NCBI GenBank assembly: GCA_030591905.1 | Contig: JAUVAE010000008.1 | Coordinates: 1 to 13,181, forward strand | Length of the DNA: 13,181 nt | DNA from: Candidatus Komeilibacteria bacterium | Lineage (GTDB): Bacteria; Patescibacteriota; Patescibacteriia; UBA1558; S5-K13 | Reading direction: 5' to 3' | Shown here: positions 1-5,365 of the stretch, one piece after another | Layout: each line of letters begins with the position of its first letter | Numbering within the stretch: position 1 is the first letter of the stretch | The notes under the pieces: model-generated | The model's input: the letters and a program-made list of their open reading frames with translations, nothing else | The model's database searches: none | What the model was told of the DNA's origin: nothing | Translations under genes and position numbers: made by a program

Positions 1-54
1 GTAGCTTTAGAAAATTTAGATGTTTATAAAAGAAGTATTTTATCCACAAAATAA
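1..54 (+). CDS. C-terminal end of a probable glycosyltransferase (partial)
   Basis: An open frame runs from base 1 to a TAA at 52-54 and encodes the last 17 residues of a protein (VALENLDVYKRSILSTK). The 'L-x-VYK' ending resembles the last helix of the GT4 enzymes in this window, which end in LEVFKRLDKI and LKIYKNL, so a glycosyltransferase is the likeliest identity. This is inferred from very little sequence. The stop overlaps the next start by one base (TAATG), so the two genes are probably translationally coupled in one operon. Confidence 0.5.
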   Translation, partial: VALENLDVYKRSILSTK

Positions 55-1151
55 TGAAAATTGGAATAGACGCCAGTAGAATTAATTTAGAACAAAAAAC
101 AGGAACAGAATGGTATTCTTATTATATAATTAAAAGTTTGTTAAATATTGATAATCAAAATCAATATTTTTTATTTTCTAGAAAAAAATTACCAACAAAA
201 TTTTTAAAATATCCAAATGTTCAGAATATTATTCTAAAATGGCCCTTGCAAAAGTTTTGGACAGTTTTAAAATTGAGTTTAAATTCTAAAGAGTATGCTT
301 TGGATTTATTTTTTTCTCCGTCACATAATTTACCGTCAATTAGAACTAAAAAAGTTATAACTTGGCATGATTTAGGTTATGAGCATTTTCCAAATCATTA
401 TTCTAAGGTTCAATTATTATCTTTAAAATTAGGAGCCAGAGGTCTAAATAAAGCCGATTTAATCATAACACCTTCGTTAACTACTAAAAATGATATAATT
501 AAATTTTATGGAATAGGAGAGGATAGAATATTTGTAATTCCACATGGAATTGATTTTGAAAAATATAATAGCGTTATTGCTAATGATGATATTTTGAATA
601 AGTATAAAATCGAAAAAGATTATATTTTATATATTGGTAGATTGGAATCAAAGAAAAATATTATTAATTTAATAATGGCCTATAATAAGTTAAGAGAGAG
701 AGGCAAAGACATTCAATTAGTTTTAGTCGGTAAATCTGGTTTTGAATTCGATAATATTAACAATGAAATCCAATCATCACCTTATAAAAAGGATATTAAA
801 GTTATTGGTTGGGTTAATGAGAATGATAAGATAGAAATATTAAAAAAAGCTAAATTATTTTGTTTAATAAGTGTTTTTGAAGGATTTGGTATGCCAATAT
901 TAGAAGCTATGTTATGCCAGGTACCTGTTTTAATGTCAGATATCAGTGTTTTTAAAGAGTTTGGAATCAATGATATTTGTTTTACTGAAAATAATATAGG
1001 AAATATTAGTTCTAAAATGGACGAATTATTATCAGATGAAGAATTAAGAACAAATATTATAAATGAAAATTTAGAATTAGTTCAAAAATTTAATTGGAAT
1101 AAATCAGCTGAAAAAACTTTAGAAGTTTTTAAAAGGTTGGATAAGATTTAA
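54..1151 (+). CDS. GT4-family glycosyltransferase
   Basis: A 365-residue cytoplasmic or membrane-associated GT-B enzyme that should transfer a sugar from a nucleotide-sugar donor onto a growing lipid-linked glycan. The N-terminal Rossmann half starts MKIGIDASR, with a Gly/Thr-rich acceptor loop (KTGTEWY) and a WHDLGYEHFP segment near residue 104. The C-terminal donor-binding half starts near residue 190 (YILYIGRLESKKN). The retaining GT4 EX7E motif is EGFGMPILE, residues 276-284. The length is normal for the family and the layout resembles MtfB-like mannosyltransferases. The start overlaps the upstream stop (TAATG) and has no good Shine-Dalgarno, which fits translational coupling. Sugar specificity cannot be read from the sequence. 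The stop codon lies inside an inverted repeat (1146-1171). Confidence 0.9.
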   Translation: MKIGIDASRINLEQKTGTEWYSYYIIKSLLNIDNQNQYFLFSRKKLPTKFLKYPNVQNIILKWPLQKFWTVLKLSLNSKEYALDLFFSPSHNLPSIRTKKVITWHDLGYEHFPNHYSKVQLLSLKLGARGLNKADLIITPSLTTKNDIIKFYGIGEDRIFVIPHGIDFEKYNSVIANDDILNKYKIEKDYILYIGRLESKKNIINLIMAYNKLRERGKDIQLVLVGKSGFEFDNINNEIQSSPYKKDIKVIGWVNENDKIEILKKAKLFCLISVFEGFGMPILEAMLCQVPVLMSDISVFKEFGINDICFTENNIGNISSKMDELLSDEELRTNIINENLELVQKFNWNKSAEKTLEVFKRLDKI

Positions 1152-1195
1152 CAGGGTTGACCCTGTTAAATAAGGAGTTATCAATTTAACAGGGT
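1146..1195. repeat. ATTTAACAGGGT inverted and direct repeats
   Basis: A perfect 12-bp inverted repeat, ATTTAACAGGGT / ACCCTGTTAAAT, with a 2-nt spacer spans 1146-1171 and contains the stop codon of the preceding gene. A third copy of the half-site follows at 1184-1195. Its last T begins a consensus -35 hexamer (TTGACA, 1195-1200). The same 12-mer bounds an inverted-repeat element at 11296-11471. There is no T-run, so it does not look like an intrinsic terminator. It could be a mobile-repeat remnant or an operator. Confidence 0.7.
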
Positions 1196-1223
1196 TGACA
1201 TTTTTAAACTCTTATGTTAAATT
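1195..1223 (+). promoter_or_regulatory. Promoter upstream of the Asn-rich leader and tRNA-Asn
   Basis: A perfect -35 TTGACA (1195-1200) is followed after 17 nt by TAAATT (1218-1223), with an extended -10 TG at 1215-1216. The predicted start is about 1230-1233, at or within three bases of the leader ATG at 1233. The -35 sits at the edge of an ATTTAACAGGGT repeat. Confidence 0.65.
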
Positions 1224-1232
1224 AATATCGTT

Positions 1233-1280
1233 ATGAAAATACAAATGCAAAAATTAAATAATAATAATAATTTCGAATAA
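1233..1280 (+). CDS. Putative Asn-rich leader peptide (15 aa)
   Basis: The short ORF encodes MKIQMQKLNNNNNFE. Five consecutive AAT codons (1257-1271) lie just before the stop at 1278-1280. It begins at or within a few bases of the predicted transcription start, so it would be read as a leaderless message; no Shine-Dalgarno is visible. Three bases after the stop lies a GCGAGCT element that can sequester the 5' arm of the terminator at 1308-1332, and the next gene is tRNA-Asn(GUU). This is the arrangement expected of a ribosome-mediated attenuator sensing Asn-tRNA charging. The caveat is that AAT runs arise easily as microsatellites in AT-rich DNA, and translation of this ORF is unproven. Confidence 0.4.
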   Translation: MKIQMQKLNNNNNFE

Positions 1281-1283
1281 GTT

Positions 1284-1316
1284 GCGAGCTATTTTTGTTT
1301 GTTTAATTCAGCTCGC
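1284..1316 (+). promoter_or_regulatory. Candidate antiterminator hairpin
   Basis: GCGAGCT (1284-1290) is perfectly complementary to AGCTCGC (1310-1316), giving a 7-bp GC-rich stem. It uses bases 1310-1314 of the terminator's 5' arm, so the two structures exclude each other. A ribosome ending translation at 1278-1280 would cover 1284-1290. One stalled on the Asn codons would leave it mostly free. Confidence 0.45.
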
Positions 1317-1332
1317 TGAGCTGATTTTTTTT
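1308..1332 (+). terminator. Intrinsic terminator between leader ORF and tRNA-Asn
   Basis: The stem TCAGCTC / GAGCTGA (7 bp) has a GCT loop and is followed directly by eight T residues (1325-1332). This is a strong rho-independent terminator. It sits downstream of the leader promoter and upstream of the tRNA, so it would truncate the transcript unless the competing hairpin forms. Confidence 0.8.
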
Positions 1333-1346
1333 ATTCTGGGGTAGTT

Positions 1347-1366
1347 CCTGCCTGCCGGCAGGCAGG
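1347..1366. repeat. Perfect 20-bp GC-rich palindrome
   Basis: CCTGCCTGCC is followed immediately by its reverse complement GGCAGGCAGG. It is strongly GC-rich in an AT-rich region and has no T-tract. It resembles intergenic palindromic repeats of small-genome bacteria. Its family membership was not checked. Confidence 0.75.
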
Positions 1367-1370
1367 GAGT

Positions 1371-1379
1371 TGGTACAAT
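1371..1379 (+). promoter_or_regulatory. Possible extended -10 promoter for tRNA-Asn
   Basis: TGGTACAAT fits the extended -10 pattern TGn-TACAAT and predicts a start near 1386, nine bases before the tRNA. No -35 matches at 16-18 nt spacing, because the GC palindrome occupies that position. If active, it would give the tRNA a promoter independent of the leader. Confidence 0.35.
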
Positions 1380-1394
1380 TTCTATTTAATTGAT

Positions 1395-1469
1395 TGTCGA
1401 GTAGTTCAGTGGTAGAACGCTGCACTGTTAATGCAGATGTCGTTGGTTCGAATCCAACCTCGACAGCCA
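1395..1469 (+). tRNA. tRNA-Asn(GUU)
   Basis: A complete cloverleaf. The acceptor stem is TGTCGAG (1395-1401) with CTCGACA (1459-1465). The D-arm stem is GTTC/GAAC and the anticodon stem CTGCA/TGCAG. The anticodon loop CTGTTAA carries GTT at 1427-1429, which reads AAC and AAU. The T-arm is GTTGG-TTCGAAT-CCAAC. The discriminator is G and CCA is encoded (1467-1469). U1-A72 and G73 match the usual bacterial tRNA-Asn identity. A candidate attenuator with five Asn codons lies upstream. Confidence 0.97.
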
Positions 1470-1483
1470 ATTAAATATAATAG

Positions 1484-1543
1484 GTTCGCCCTGCATACGC
1501 TGGGCGACCGGCGAATGCCGGTCGATCCCAGCCCTAGCAGCCA
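1484..1543. repeat. GC-rich double hairpin within a tRNA-3'-end-like fragment
   Basis: CGCCC...GGGCG forms one hairpin and CGACCGGC-GAAT-GCCGGTCG (1505-1524) a perfect second one. The flanks look like the end of a tRNA: GCTGG and CCAGC could pair as a T-stem, followed by seven bases, a G and CCA. The second hairpin would then lie inside the T-loop, with no matching 5' half. It could be a tRNA fragment split by a palindromic insertion, or a repeat unit that resembles one. Confidence 0.35.
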
Positions 1544-1545
1544 TC

Positions 1546-1580
1546 AAAAAAACATAGTCTAAAACTATGTTTTTTGTTTT
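1546..1580 (+). terminator. Intrinsic terminator after tRNA-Asn
   Basis: AACATAGT (1551-1558) pairs with ACTATGTT (1564-1571) across a CTAAA loop. An A-run lies on the left and a T-run on the right (1570-1575), then GTTTT. The near-symmetry would allow action in both directions. Confidence 0.8.
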
Positions 1581-1596
1581 ACAGAATTAAAGTAAT

Positions 1597-1624
1597 TTGT
1601 TAAGGTTGGAATATGAAATATAAA
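1597..1624 (+). promoter_or_regulatory. Promoter of the gene at 1645
   Basis: TTGTTA (1597-1602), a 16-nt spacer and TATAAA (1619-1624) predict a start near 1631. This leaves a short leader containing the Shine-Dalgarno AAGGAGG at 1634-1640. Confidence 0.5.
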
Positions 1625-1644
1625 ATTTTTAAAAGGAGGATGTT

Positions 1645-2145
1645 TTGCAAATAAAATTAGCCATTTTAGATGGAGATTTAAAGAAAATTGAGAAAATTGC
1701 TGAGATTTTAGATAAAAATCATTTTAGAATATTGGAATTATTATTCCCCAAGTGGCCTAAAAGATTTAAAAATATTAAATCTGAAATTATTCATGATAAG
1801 ATATTGAGAGTTCAAATTACTTTTAAGTCAGGGATTGTTGGATCTGAATATCCTTTATATGAACTTAATGTCAGGTTTTCTAAAAGTTATCTAGTACTTT
1901 CTATTAAATTAGATGAATGGATGAAGCAGAAACTCAAAAAAGATTTTGATCTAATAGAATTTTTTAATGGTTTAGGTTTTGAAACAGAAAATATGACCAT
2001 TTCTCATCAGTTACCAAAACAAGGAACTAATGGACAACAGCATACTAAACCAAAAAAAACAAAGAGCAGGAGAAAGAAACCGAAAAATAAGACATTAAGT
2101 AAGAGTCAGAGAAAAGAGAGGAGAAGACAGCTTCGAAAAAAATAA
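1645..2145 (+). CDS. Hypothetical protein with a highly basic C-terminal tail
   Basis: 166 residues; I do not recognise the family. Residues 1-125 form a mixed hydrophobic/charged domain, with features such as LELLFPKWPKRFKNI and WMKQKLKKDFDLIEFFNGLGF. Residues 126-166 are a low-complexity Lys/Arg/Thr/Ser tail ending RKERRRQLRKK. The tail suggests binding to RNA, DNA or ribosomes; this is inference from charge only. The start is a TTG, chosen because a near-perfect Shine-Dalgarno (AAGGAGG) lies about five bases upstream; the ATG at 1640 opens a frame that stops after four codons. The gene has its own promoter and terminator and is therefore a single transcription unit. It lies between tRNA-Asn and RNase P RNA, which is compatible with, but does not show, a role in RNA metabolism. 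Confidence 0.8.
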   Translation: MQIKLAILDGDLKKIEKIAEILDKNHFRILELLFPKWPKRFKNIKSEIIHDKILRVQITFKSGIVGSEYPLYELNVRFSKSYLVLSIKLDEWMKQKLKKDFDLIEFFNGLGFETENMTISHQLPKQGTNGQQHTKPKKTKSRRKKPKNKTLSKSQRKERRRQLRKK

Positions 2146-2150
2146 TTATA

Positions 2151-2178
2151 AAGCAGGAGTTTAATTCCTGCTTTTTTT
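2151..2178 (+). terminator. Intrinsic terminator after the gene at 1645
   Basis: AAGCAGGA (2151-2158) pairs with TCCTGCTT (2166-2173) across a 7-nt loop, and a T-tract continues to 2178. The -35 box of the RNase P promoter begins two bases later. Confidence 0.9.
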
Positions 2179-2179
2179 A

Positions 2180-2208
2180 TTGACAAAAGGTCAAAAACAT
2201 ACTATATT
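2180..2208 (+). promoter_or_regulatory. RNase P RNA promoter
   Basis: A perfect -35 TTGACA (2180-2185), a 17-nt spacer and TATATT (2203-2208). The predicted start near 2213-2216 coincides with the 5' strand of helix P1. Confidence 0.85.
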
Positions 2209-2212
2209 AGGG

Positions 2213-2632
2213 GGTAGTTAAATTAGTAGATGATCGCCTTGAACTACTCGCTCCGCTCGAGTTCATGGTAGGCCCTTTATAGCTTGCCCTAAACCCGAAC
2301 GAAGTGAGTGGTTTAGGGAGGAAAGTCCGAACACTATTTTATCCCGTTTAGCGGGATGGATAATTGGTAACACCAACCCTTGAAAAGAGTAATTTTTTCA
2401 AGAGAACAAGTGCAACAGAAAATATTCCTACCAGTTTATCTGGTTAAGGGTGAAATTGCTAATTAATGAATTAGCACGCCTTATTGATGACAATAAGGAA
2501 GAGGTAAACTTTATTCAGTGCAAGGCCAAATTTGGTAGGCTGCTAGAATATTGTGGTAACATGATATCAAGATAGATGATCGTCACCCAGTTTACTGGGA
2601 TACAGAATTCGGCTTATTCTAATTGAACTACT
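2213..2632 (+). ncRNA. rnpB: RNase P RNA, class A-like, with rearranged helices
   Basis: The catalytic RNA that removes tRNA 5' leaders. Helix P1 is TAGTTAAATTAG (2215-2226) with CTAATTGAACTA (2619-2630), one mismatch. P2 is ATGATC with GATCGT. Conserved blocks are GAGGAAAGTCC (2318-2328), GTGCAACAGAAA, AAGGGTGAAA, GAGGTAAAC, GCAAGGCCAAA and ACAGAATTCGGCTTA (usual form ACAGAACCCGGCTTA). P8 carries GGTAAC and P18 (2546-2568) a GTAA tetraloop. Against E. coli M1 RNA, recalled from memory, only TTT separates AAGGCCAAA (2522-2530) from GGTAGGCTGCT (2534-2544). P15-P17 therefore appear absent. Extra hairpins occur at 2287-2318, near 2341-2357 and at 2587-2600. No terminator follows; the next gene begins 13 nt downstream. 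Confidence 0.95.
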
Positions 2633-2638
2633 TATATT
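2633..2638 (+). promoter_or_regulatory. -10 box giving a leaderless sugar transferase mRNA
   Basis: TATATT lies 6 nt before the ATG at 2645, predicting that transcription starts at the A of the start codon. There is no Shine-Dalgarno and no convincing -35, since that position is inside the RNase P 3' end. Read-through from the RNase P promoter may also contribute. Confidence 0.45.
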
Positions 2639-2644
2639 ATATTT

Positions 2645-4033
2645 ATGAGAAAAAATAAATTATTATTAGATGTTATAGAGGTCCCTTTGGATTTTATTTT
2701 TTTAATGTTGTCTGGTATATTAGCTTATCTTTTAAGATTTAAATCTTTTGTTGTTCAATATCGACCAATTCTTTTTGATTTACCTTTGCCCTTATTTTTA
2801 AAGATACTTTTAGGAGTATCTTTTTTCGCTTTAATAATACTGATTCTTTCTGGCGTATATAGTTTTAAAAGAGAGAGATTAAGACATAAACTTTCCAAAG
2901 TATTCTCAGCTTGTTCAACTTTTGTTTTAATATTAGTTGTAGCTTTCTTTTTTAATCAAAGACTTTTTTCTTCTAGATTTATTGTAATTTTTTTCTGGGT
3001 ATTTAGTTTGATATTTCTTAGTTTAGAAAGAATAATTTTAAATTTTATTTATAATGTTTTAGTAAAAAAAGGAGTTATTCAAATTAAAGTAGTGCTTATT
3101 GGTAATAATGATAATTCTTATAAGTTGATTAGTGAATTCAAAAAGAATAAATCTTTAGGTTATAAAGTTATAGAAAATTATGATATTTTAGATGACCAAT
3201 CTATAATTAAATTAGATGATTTGAGTAAAGAGATATTAATTGATGAAATAATTTTAGCAGATCCTTATGCTGATAGAGAAGCAGTGAATAAGTTAGTTAA
3301 TTTTTGTAATACTCATCATATTGTTTATAGATATGCAGCATCTATTTTAGAGACTAAAATTATTAATTTTGAAGTTGATACTATTGCTGGAATTCCAATG
3401 ATTGAAATAAAAGGAACTCCTTTGGATGGCTGGGGAAGAGTTTGGAAAAGATTTTTTGATATTATTTTGTCATTTTTGGCGTTAATAATTTTTATTCCAA
3501 TTTATTTAATAGTAGGATTAATAATCAAACTAGATACCAAGGGTCCAGTTTTAGTAAAACTTAATCGTGTCGGTTCAAAAAATGAACCTTTTAAATTATA
3601 TAAATTTAGATCAATGGTTGTGGGGGCCGATAAAATGAAAAAGGATTTAATGCAATATAATGAAAGAGAAGATGGACCTTTATTTAAAATGAAAGATGAT
3701 CCTCGGATTACTAGAGTTGGTAAATTTATCCGTAGAACATCAATTGATGAAATTCCAAATTTAATTAATGTTTTTAAAGGAGGGATGAGTTTAGTCGGAC
3801 CTCGAGCTCATGAACCCGGAGAAGTACAGAATTATAGAGATAAACATATGAAATTACTTTCTATAAAACCAGGAGTTAGTGGAATGGCTCAAGTGTCTGG
3901 TCGTTCTGATTTAAAATTTGAAGAAGAAGTAAAATTAGATATTTATTATATTGAGAATTGGAGTTTAATGTTAGATCTTAGAATTTTATTAAAAACTATT
4001 AAAGTAGTTTTGTTTGATAAGACAGCTGTTTAA
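2645..4033 (+). CDS. Polyprenyl-phosphate sugar-1-phosphate transferase (initiating PGT)
   Basis: A 462-residue inner-membrane enzyme that should transfer a sugar phosphate from a nucleotide sugar to undecaprenyl phosphate, starting a lipid-linked glycan. The N-terminal region has about four hydrophobic segments (residues ~15-135). A nucleotide-binding-like domain follows (~145-240), then the bacterial sugar transferase domain (~262-462). That domain begins RVWKRFFDIILSFLALIIF, a membrane-inserted helix. Its motifs are KLYKFRSM, the catalytic pair D368-E369 in TSIDEIPNLINVFKGGMS, LVGPRAH and PGVSGMAQVSGRS. Length and order match the WbaP/CpsE-type (PF13727+PF02397) family. The sugar (Gal, Glc or other) cannot be decided. 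It lies directly after RNase P RNA and before three GT4 genes, so it probably initiates the glycan they extend. Its mRNA is predicted to be leaderless. Confidence 0.92.
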   Translation: MRKNKLLLDVIEVPLDFIFLMLSGILAYLLRFKSFVVQYRPILFDLPLPLFLKILLGVSFFALIILILSGVYSFKRERLRHKLSKVFSACSTFVLILVVAFFFNQRLFSSRFIVIFFWVFSLIFLSLERIILNFIYNVLVKKGVIQIKVVLIGNNDNSYKLISEFKKNKSLGYKVIENYDILDDQSIIKLDDLSKEILIDEIILADPYADREAVNKLVNFCNTHHIVYRYAASILETKIINFEVDTIAGIPMIEIKGTPLDGWGRVWKRFFDIILSFLALIIFIPIYLIVGLIIKLDTKGPVLVKLNRVGSKNEPFKLYKFRSMVVGADKMKKDLMQYNEREDGPLFKMKDDPRITRVGKFIRRTSIDEIPNLINVFKGGMSLVGPRAHEPGEVQNYRDKHMKLLSIKPGVSGMAQVSGRSDLKFEEEVKLDIYYIENWSLMLDLRILLKTIKVVLFDKTAV

Positions 4034-4039
4034 ATTAGT

Positions 4040-4083
4040 AAAAACCCGTAGAGACGATTCATGAATCGTCTCTACGGGTTTTT
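4040..4083 (+). terminator. 44-bp perfect-palindrome terminator carrying a mobile-type repeat
   Basis: The two 22-nt arms (4040-4061 and 4062-4083) are exact reverse complements. The left arm starts AAAAACCCGTAGAGACG and the right ends CTACGGGTTTTT, followed by GTTTT. Function as an intrinsic terminator, possibly in both directions, is likely. The central segment (AGAGACGATTCAT...) recurs identically inside the DUF4012 gene (9237-9259), and a relative lies at 7045-7072. Confidence 0.88.
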
Positions 4084-4085
4084 GT

Positions 4086-4114
4086 TTTAGATAATTCAAA
4101 TAACTTGCTATAAT
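4086..4114 (+). promoter_or_regulatory. Promoter giving a leaderless GT mRNA
   Basis: The extended -10 is TGC-TATAAT (4106-4114). A weak -35 (TTTAGA, 4086-4091) lies at 17-nt spacing. TATAAT ends 6 nt before the ATG at 4121, so transcription should start on the start codon. Confidence 0.65.
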
Positions 4115-4120
4115 ATCTTT

Positions 4121-5236
4121 ATGTTAGATAATAAAAAAATAGCTTTAGTACATGATCATCTTTTTCAAATGGGTGGAGCCGAAAGAGTTCTTTTTGAGTT
4201 CCATCAGCTTTATTCTCAAAGTCCAATTTATACAATTATTTATGACAAAGATAAAGATACTCTTTTTAAAGATGCTCGGATAATAACTTCAAAACTTCAA
4301 AATATTCCAGGAATTTTAAATCGTATTCCTGGCTCTGTTCATCTTTTTAAATTTTTTATATTTTCAATGCCACAAGCTTTTGAAGATTTTGATTTTTCAG
4401 ATTATGATATTGTTCTTTCCTCAGTTTCTGGTTTAGCCAAGGGAATTAAAGTTCCAGAAAAAACTAAACATTTTTGTTATTGTCATACCCCGACTCGTTA
4501 TTTATGGAGTGATTTGGAAGCTTATGTTGAAAAATTGAAGATCCCCAATCTAACTAAAAGAATGGTAGCCGAAAAATTAAAAAGTTTAAGGCAATGGGAT
4601 TATGATGCTGCTCAAAGAGTAGATTATTTTATTGCTAATTCAGAATTTATTGCTCAGAAAATTAAAAAATATTATAACCGAGATTCCAAAGTAATTTATC
4701 CACCAGTAGAAATTGATAAATTTTATTCTGACCCCCAGAAAGAAGATTATTACATTGTAGTATCACGTTTAATGTCTTATAAAAAAGTTGATTTAATTGT
4801 AAAAGCTTTTAATCAATTAAAATTACCTTTAAAAATAATAGGAATAGGGGAACATTCAGAAGAATTAAAAAGAATAGCTAAGTCAAATATAGAATTTTTA
4901 GGCGGGGTTAGTGATGGAGTGCGAGGAAAATATTTATCCAAAGCTAAGGCTTTTCTTCATCCTCAAGAAGAAGATTTTGGTATAGCCGCTGTAGAAGCTA
5001 TGGCTTCTGGCTGTCCAGTAATTGCTTATAAGTCTGGAGGAGCTTTGGAAACAGTTGTAAATAAGGAAACTGGATTATTTTTTGAAGAACAAAATTGGGA
5101 ATCGTTAGCTGAAGCAGTATTAGATTTTAATAAATTAGAATTTGATTCTGTAGCTATTAGAAAATATGCTGAAAAATTTTCGAACGAAAATTTTAAAAAG
5201 AATATTGATAAATATATTAAAAGCAAAGTAGAATAG
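4121..5236 (+). CDS. GT4-family glycosyltransferase, WbaZ-like
   Basis: A 371-residue GT-B enzyme. The N-terminal half has KIALVHDHLFQMGGAERV, where the GGAER loop is typical of WbaZ-type mannosyl/rhamnosyl transferases. FCYCHTPTRYLWSD near residue 121 is also characteristic of that group. The C-terminal half has YPPVEIDKFY, YYIVVSRLMSYKKVDL and the EX7E motif E284-E292 (EDFGIAAVE), then AMASGCPVIAYKSGGALET. The length is normal for the family. By its neighbours it should add a sugar to the lipid-linked intermediate made by the preceding sugar transferase. Donor and acceptor are unknown. A 44-bp palindromic terminator separates it from the upstream gene, and it has its own promoter with the ATG at +1. 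No Shine-Dalgarno is present. The distinctive motifs make it a different subfamily from the other three GT4 genes here. Confidence 0.92.
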   Translation: MLDNKKIALVHDHLFQMGGAERVLFEFHQLYSQSPIYTIIYDKDKDTLFKDARIITSKLQNIPGILNRIPGSVHLFKFFIFSMPQAFEDFDFSDYDIVLSSVSGLAKGIKVPEKTKHFCYCHTPTRYLWSDLEAYVEKLKIPNLTKRMVAEKLKSLRQWDYDAAQRVDYFIANSEFIAQKIKKYYNRDSKVIYPPVEIDKFYSDPQKEDYYIVVSRLMSYKKVDLIVKAFNQLKLPLKIIGIGEHSEELKRIAKSNIEFLGGVSDGVRGKYLSKAKAFLHPQEEDFGIAAVEAMASGCPVIAYKSGGALETVVNKETGLFFEEQNWESLAEAVLDFNKLEFDSVAIRKYAEKFSNENFKKNIDKYIKSKVE

Positions 5237-5268
5237 AAAATTATTTTTTTGTCTTTGGTGTAATTGAC

Positions 5269-5357
5269 TTTTGTCATTTCGACCGTAGTGGAGAAATCTT
5301 TATCTATTCAAACATTATTATTTCTAAAAGATCTCTCGACAGGCTCGAGATGACAAA
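5269..5357. repeat. 89-bp imperfect palindromic element
   Basis: The ends are inverted: TTTTGTCATTTCGA (5269-5282) against TCGAGATGACAAA (5345-5357). A second inner pair is GAGAAATCTTT (5291-5301) against AAAAGATCTCTC (5326-5337). The centre is AT-rich. It fills most of the 129-nt gap and ends eight bases before the next ATG. It resembles TCATTTCGACC...GAGAAATC palindromes I recall from other bacterial genomes (not checked). In RNA it would form a long hairpin and could act as a processing site or weak terminator. No clear promoter or Shine-Dalgarno for the next gene is visible beside it. Confidence 0.75.
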
Positions 5358-5365
5358 GAAAAATT

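Noticed and set aside
782..970. 62-codon ORF on the - strand
   Set aside because: Fully inside the GT4 gene, whose EX7E motif is on the + strand; no start signals.
1233..1469. T-box riboswitch upstream of tRNA-Asn
   Set aside because: No T-box consensus (TGGNACCGCG-like) or specifier stem is visible. The leader ORF and competing hairpins fit the sequence better.
1146..1580. CRISPR array
   Set aside because: The several repeats here differ from each other and are palindromes of different families. There is no regular spacing of identical direct repeats and no cas gene.
4046..4078. Two-component operator for the GT at 4121
   Set aside because: The palindrome has flanking A and T tracts and follows a stop codon, so a terminator explains it better.
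5026..5277. 83-codon ORF on the - strand
   Set aside because: Antisense to the conserved C-terminus of the WbaZ-like GT; no start signals.
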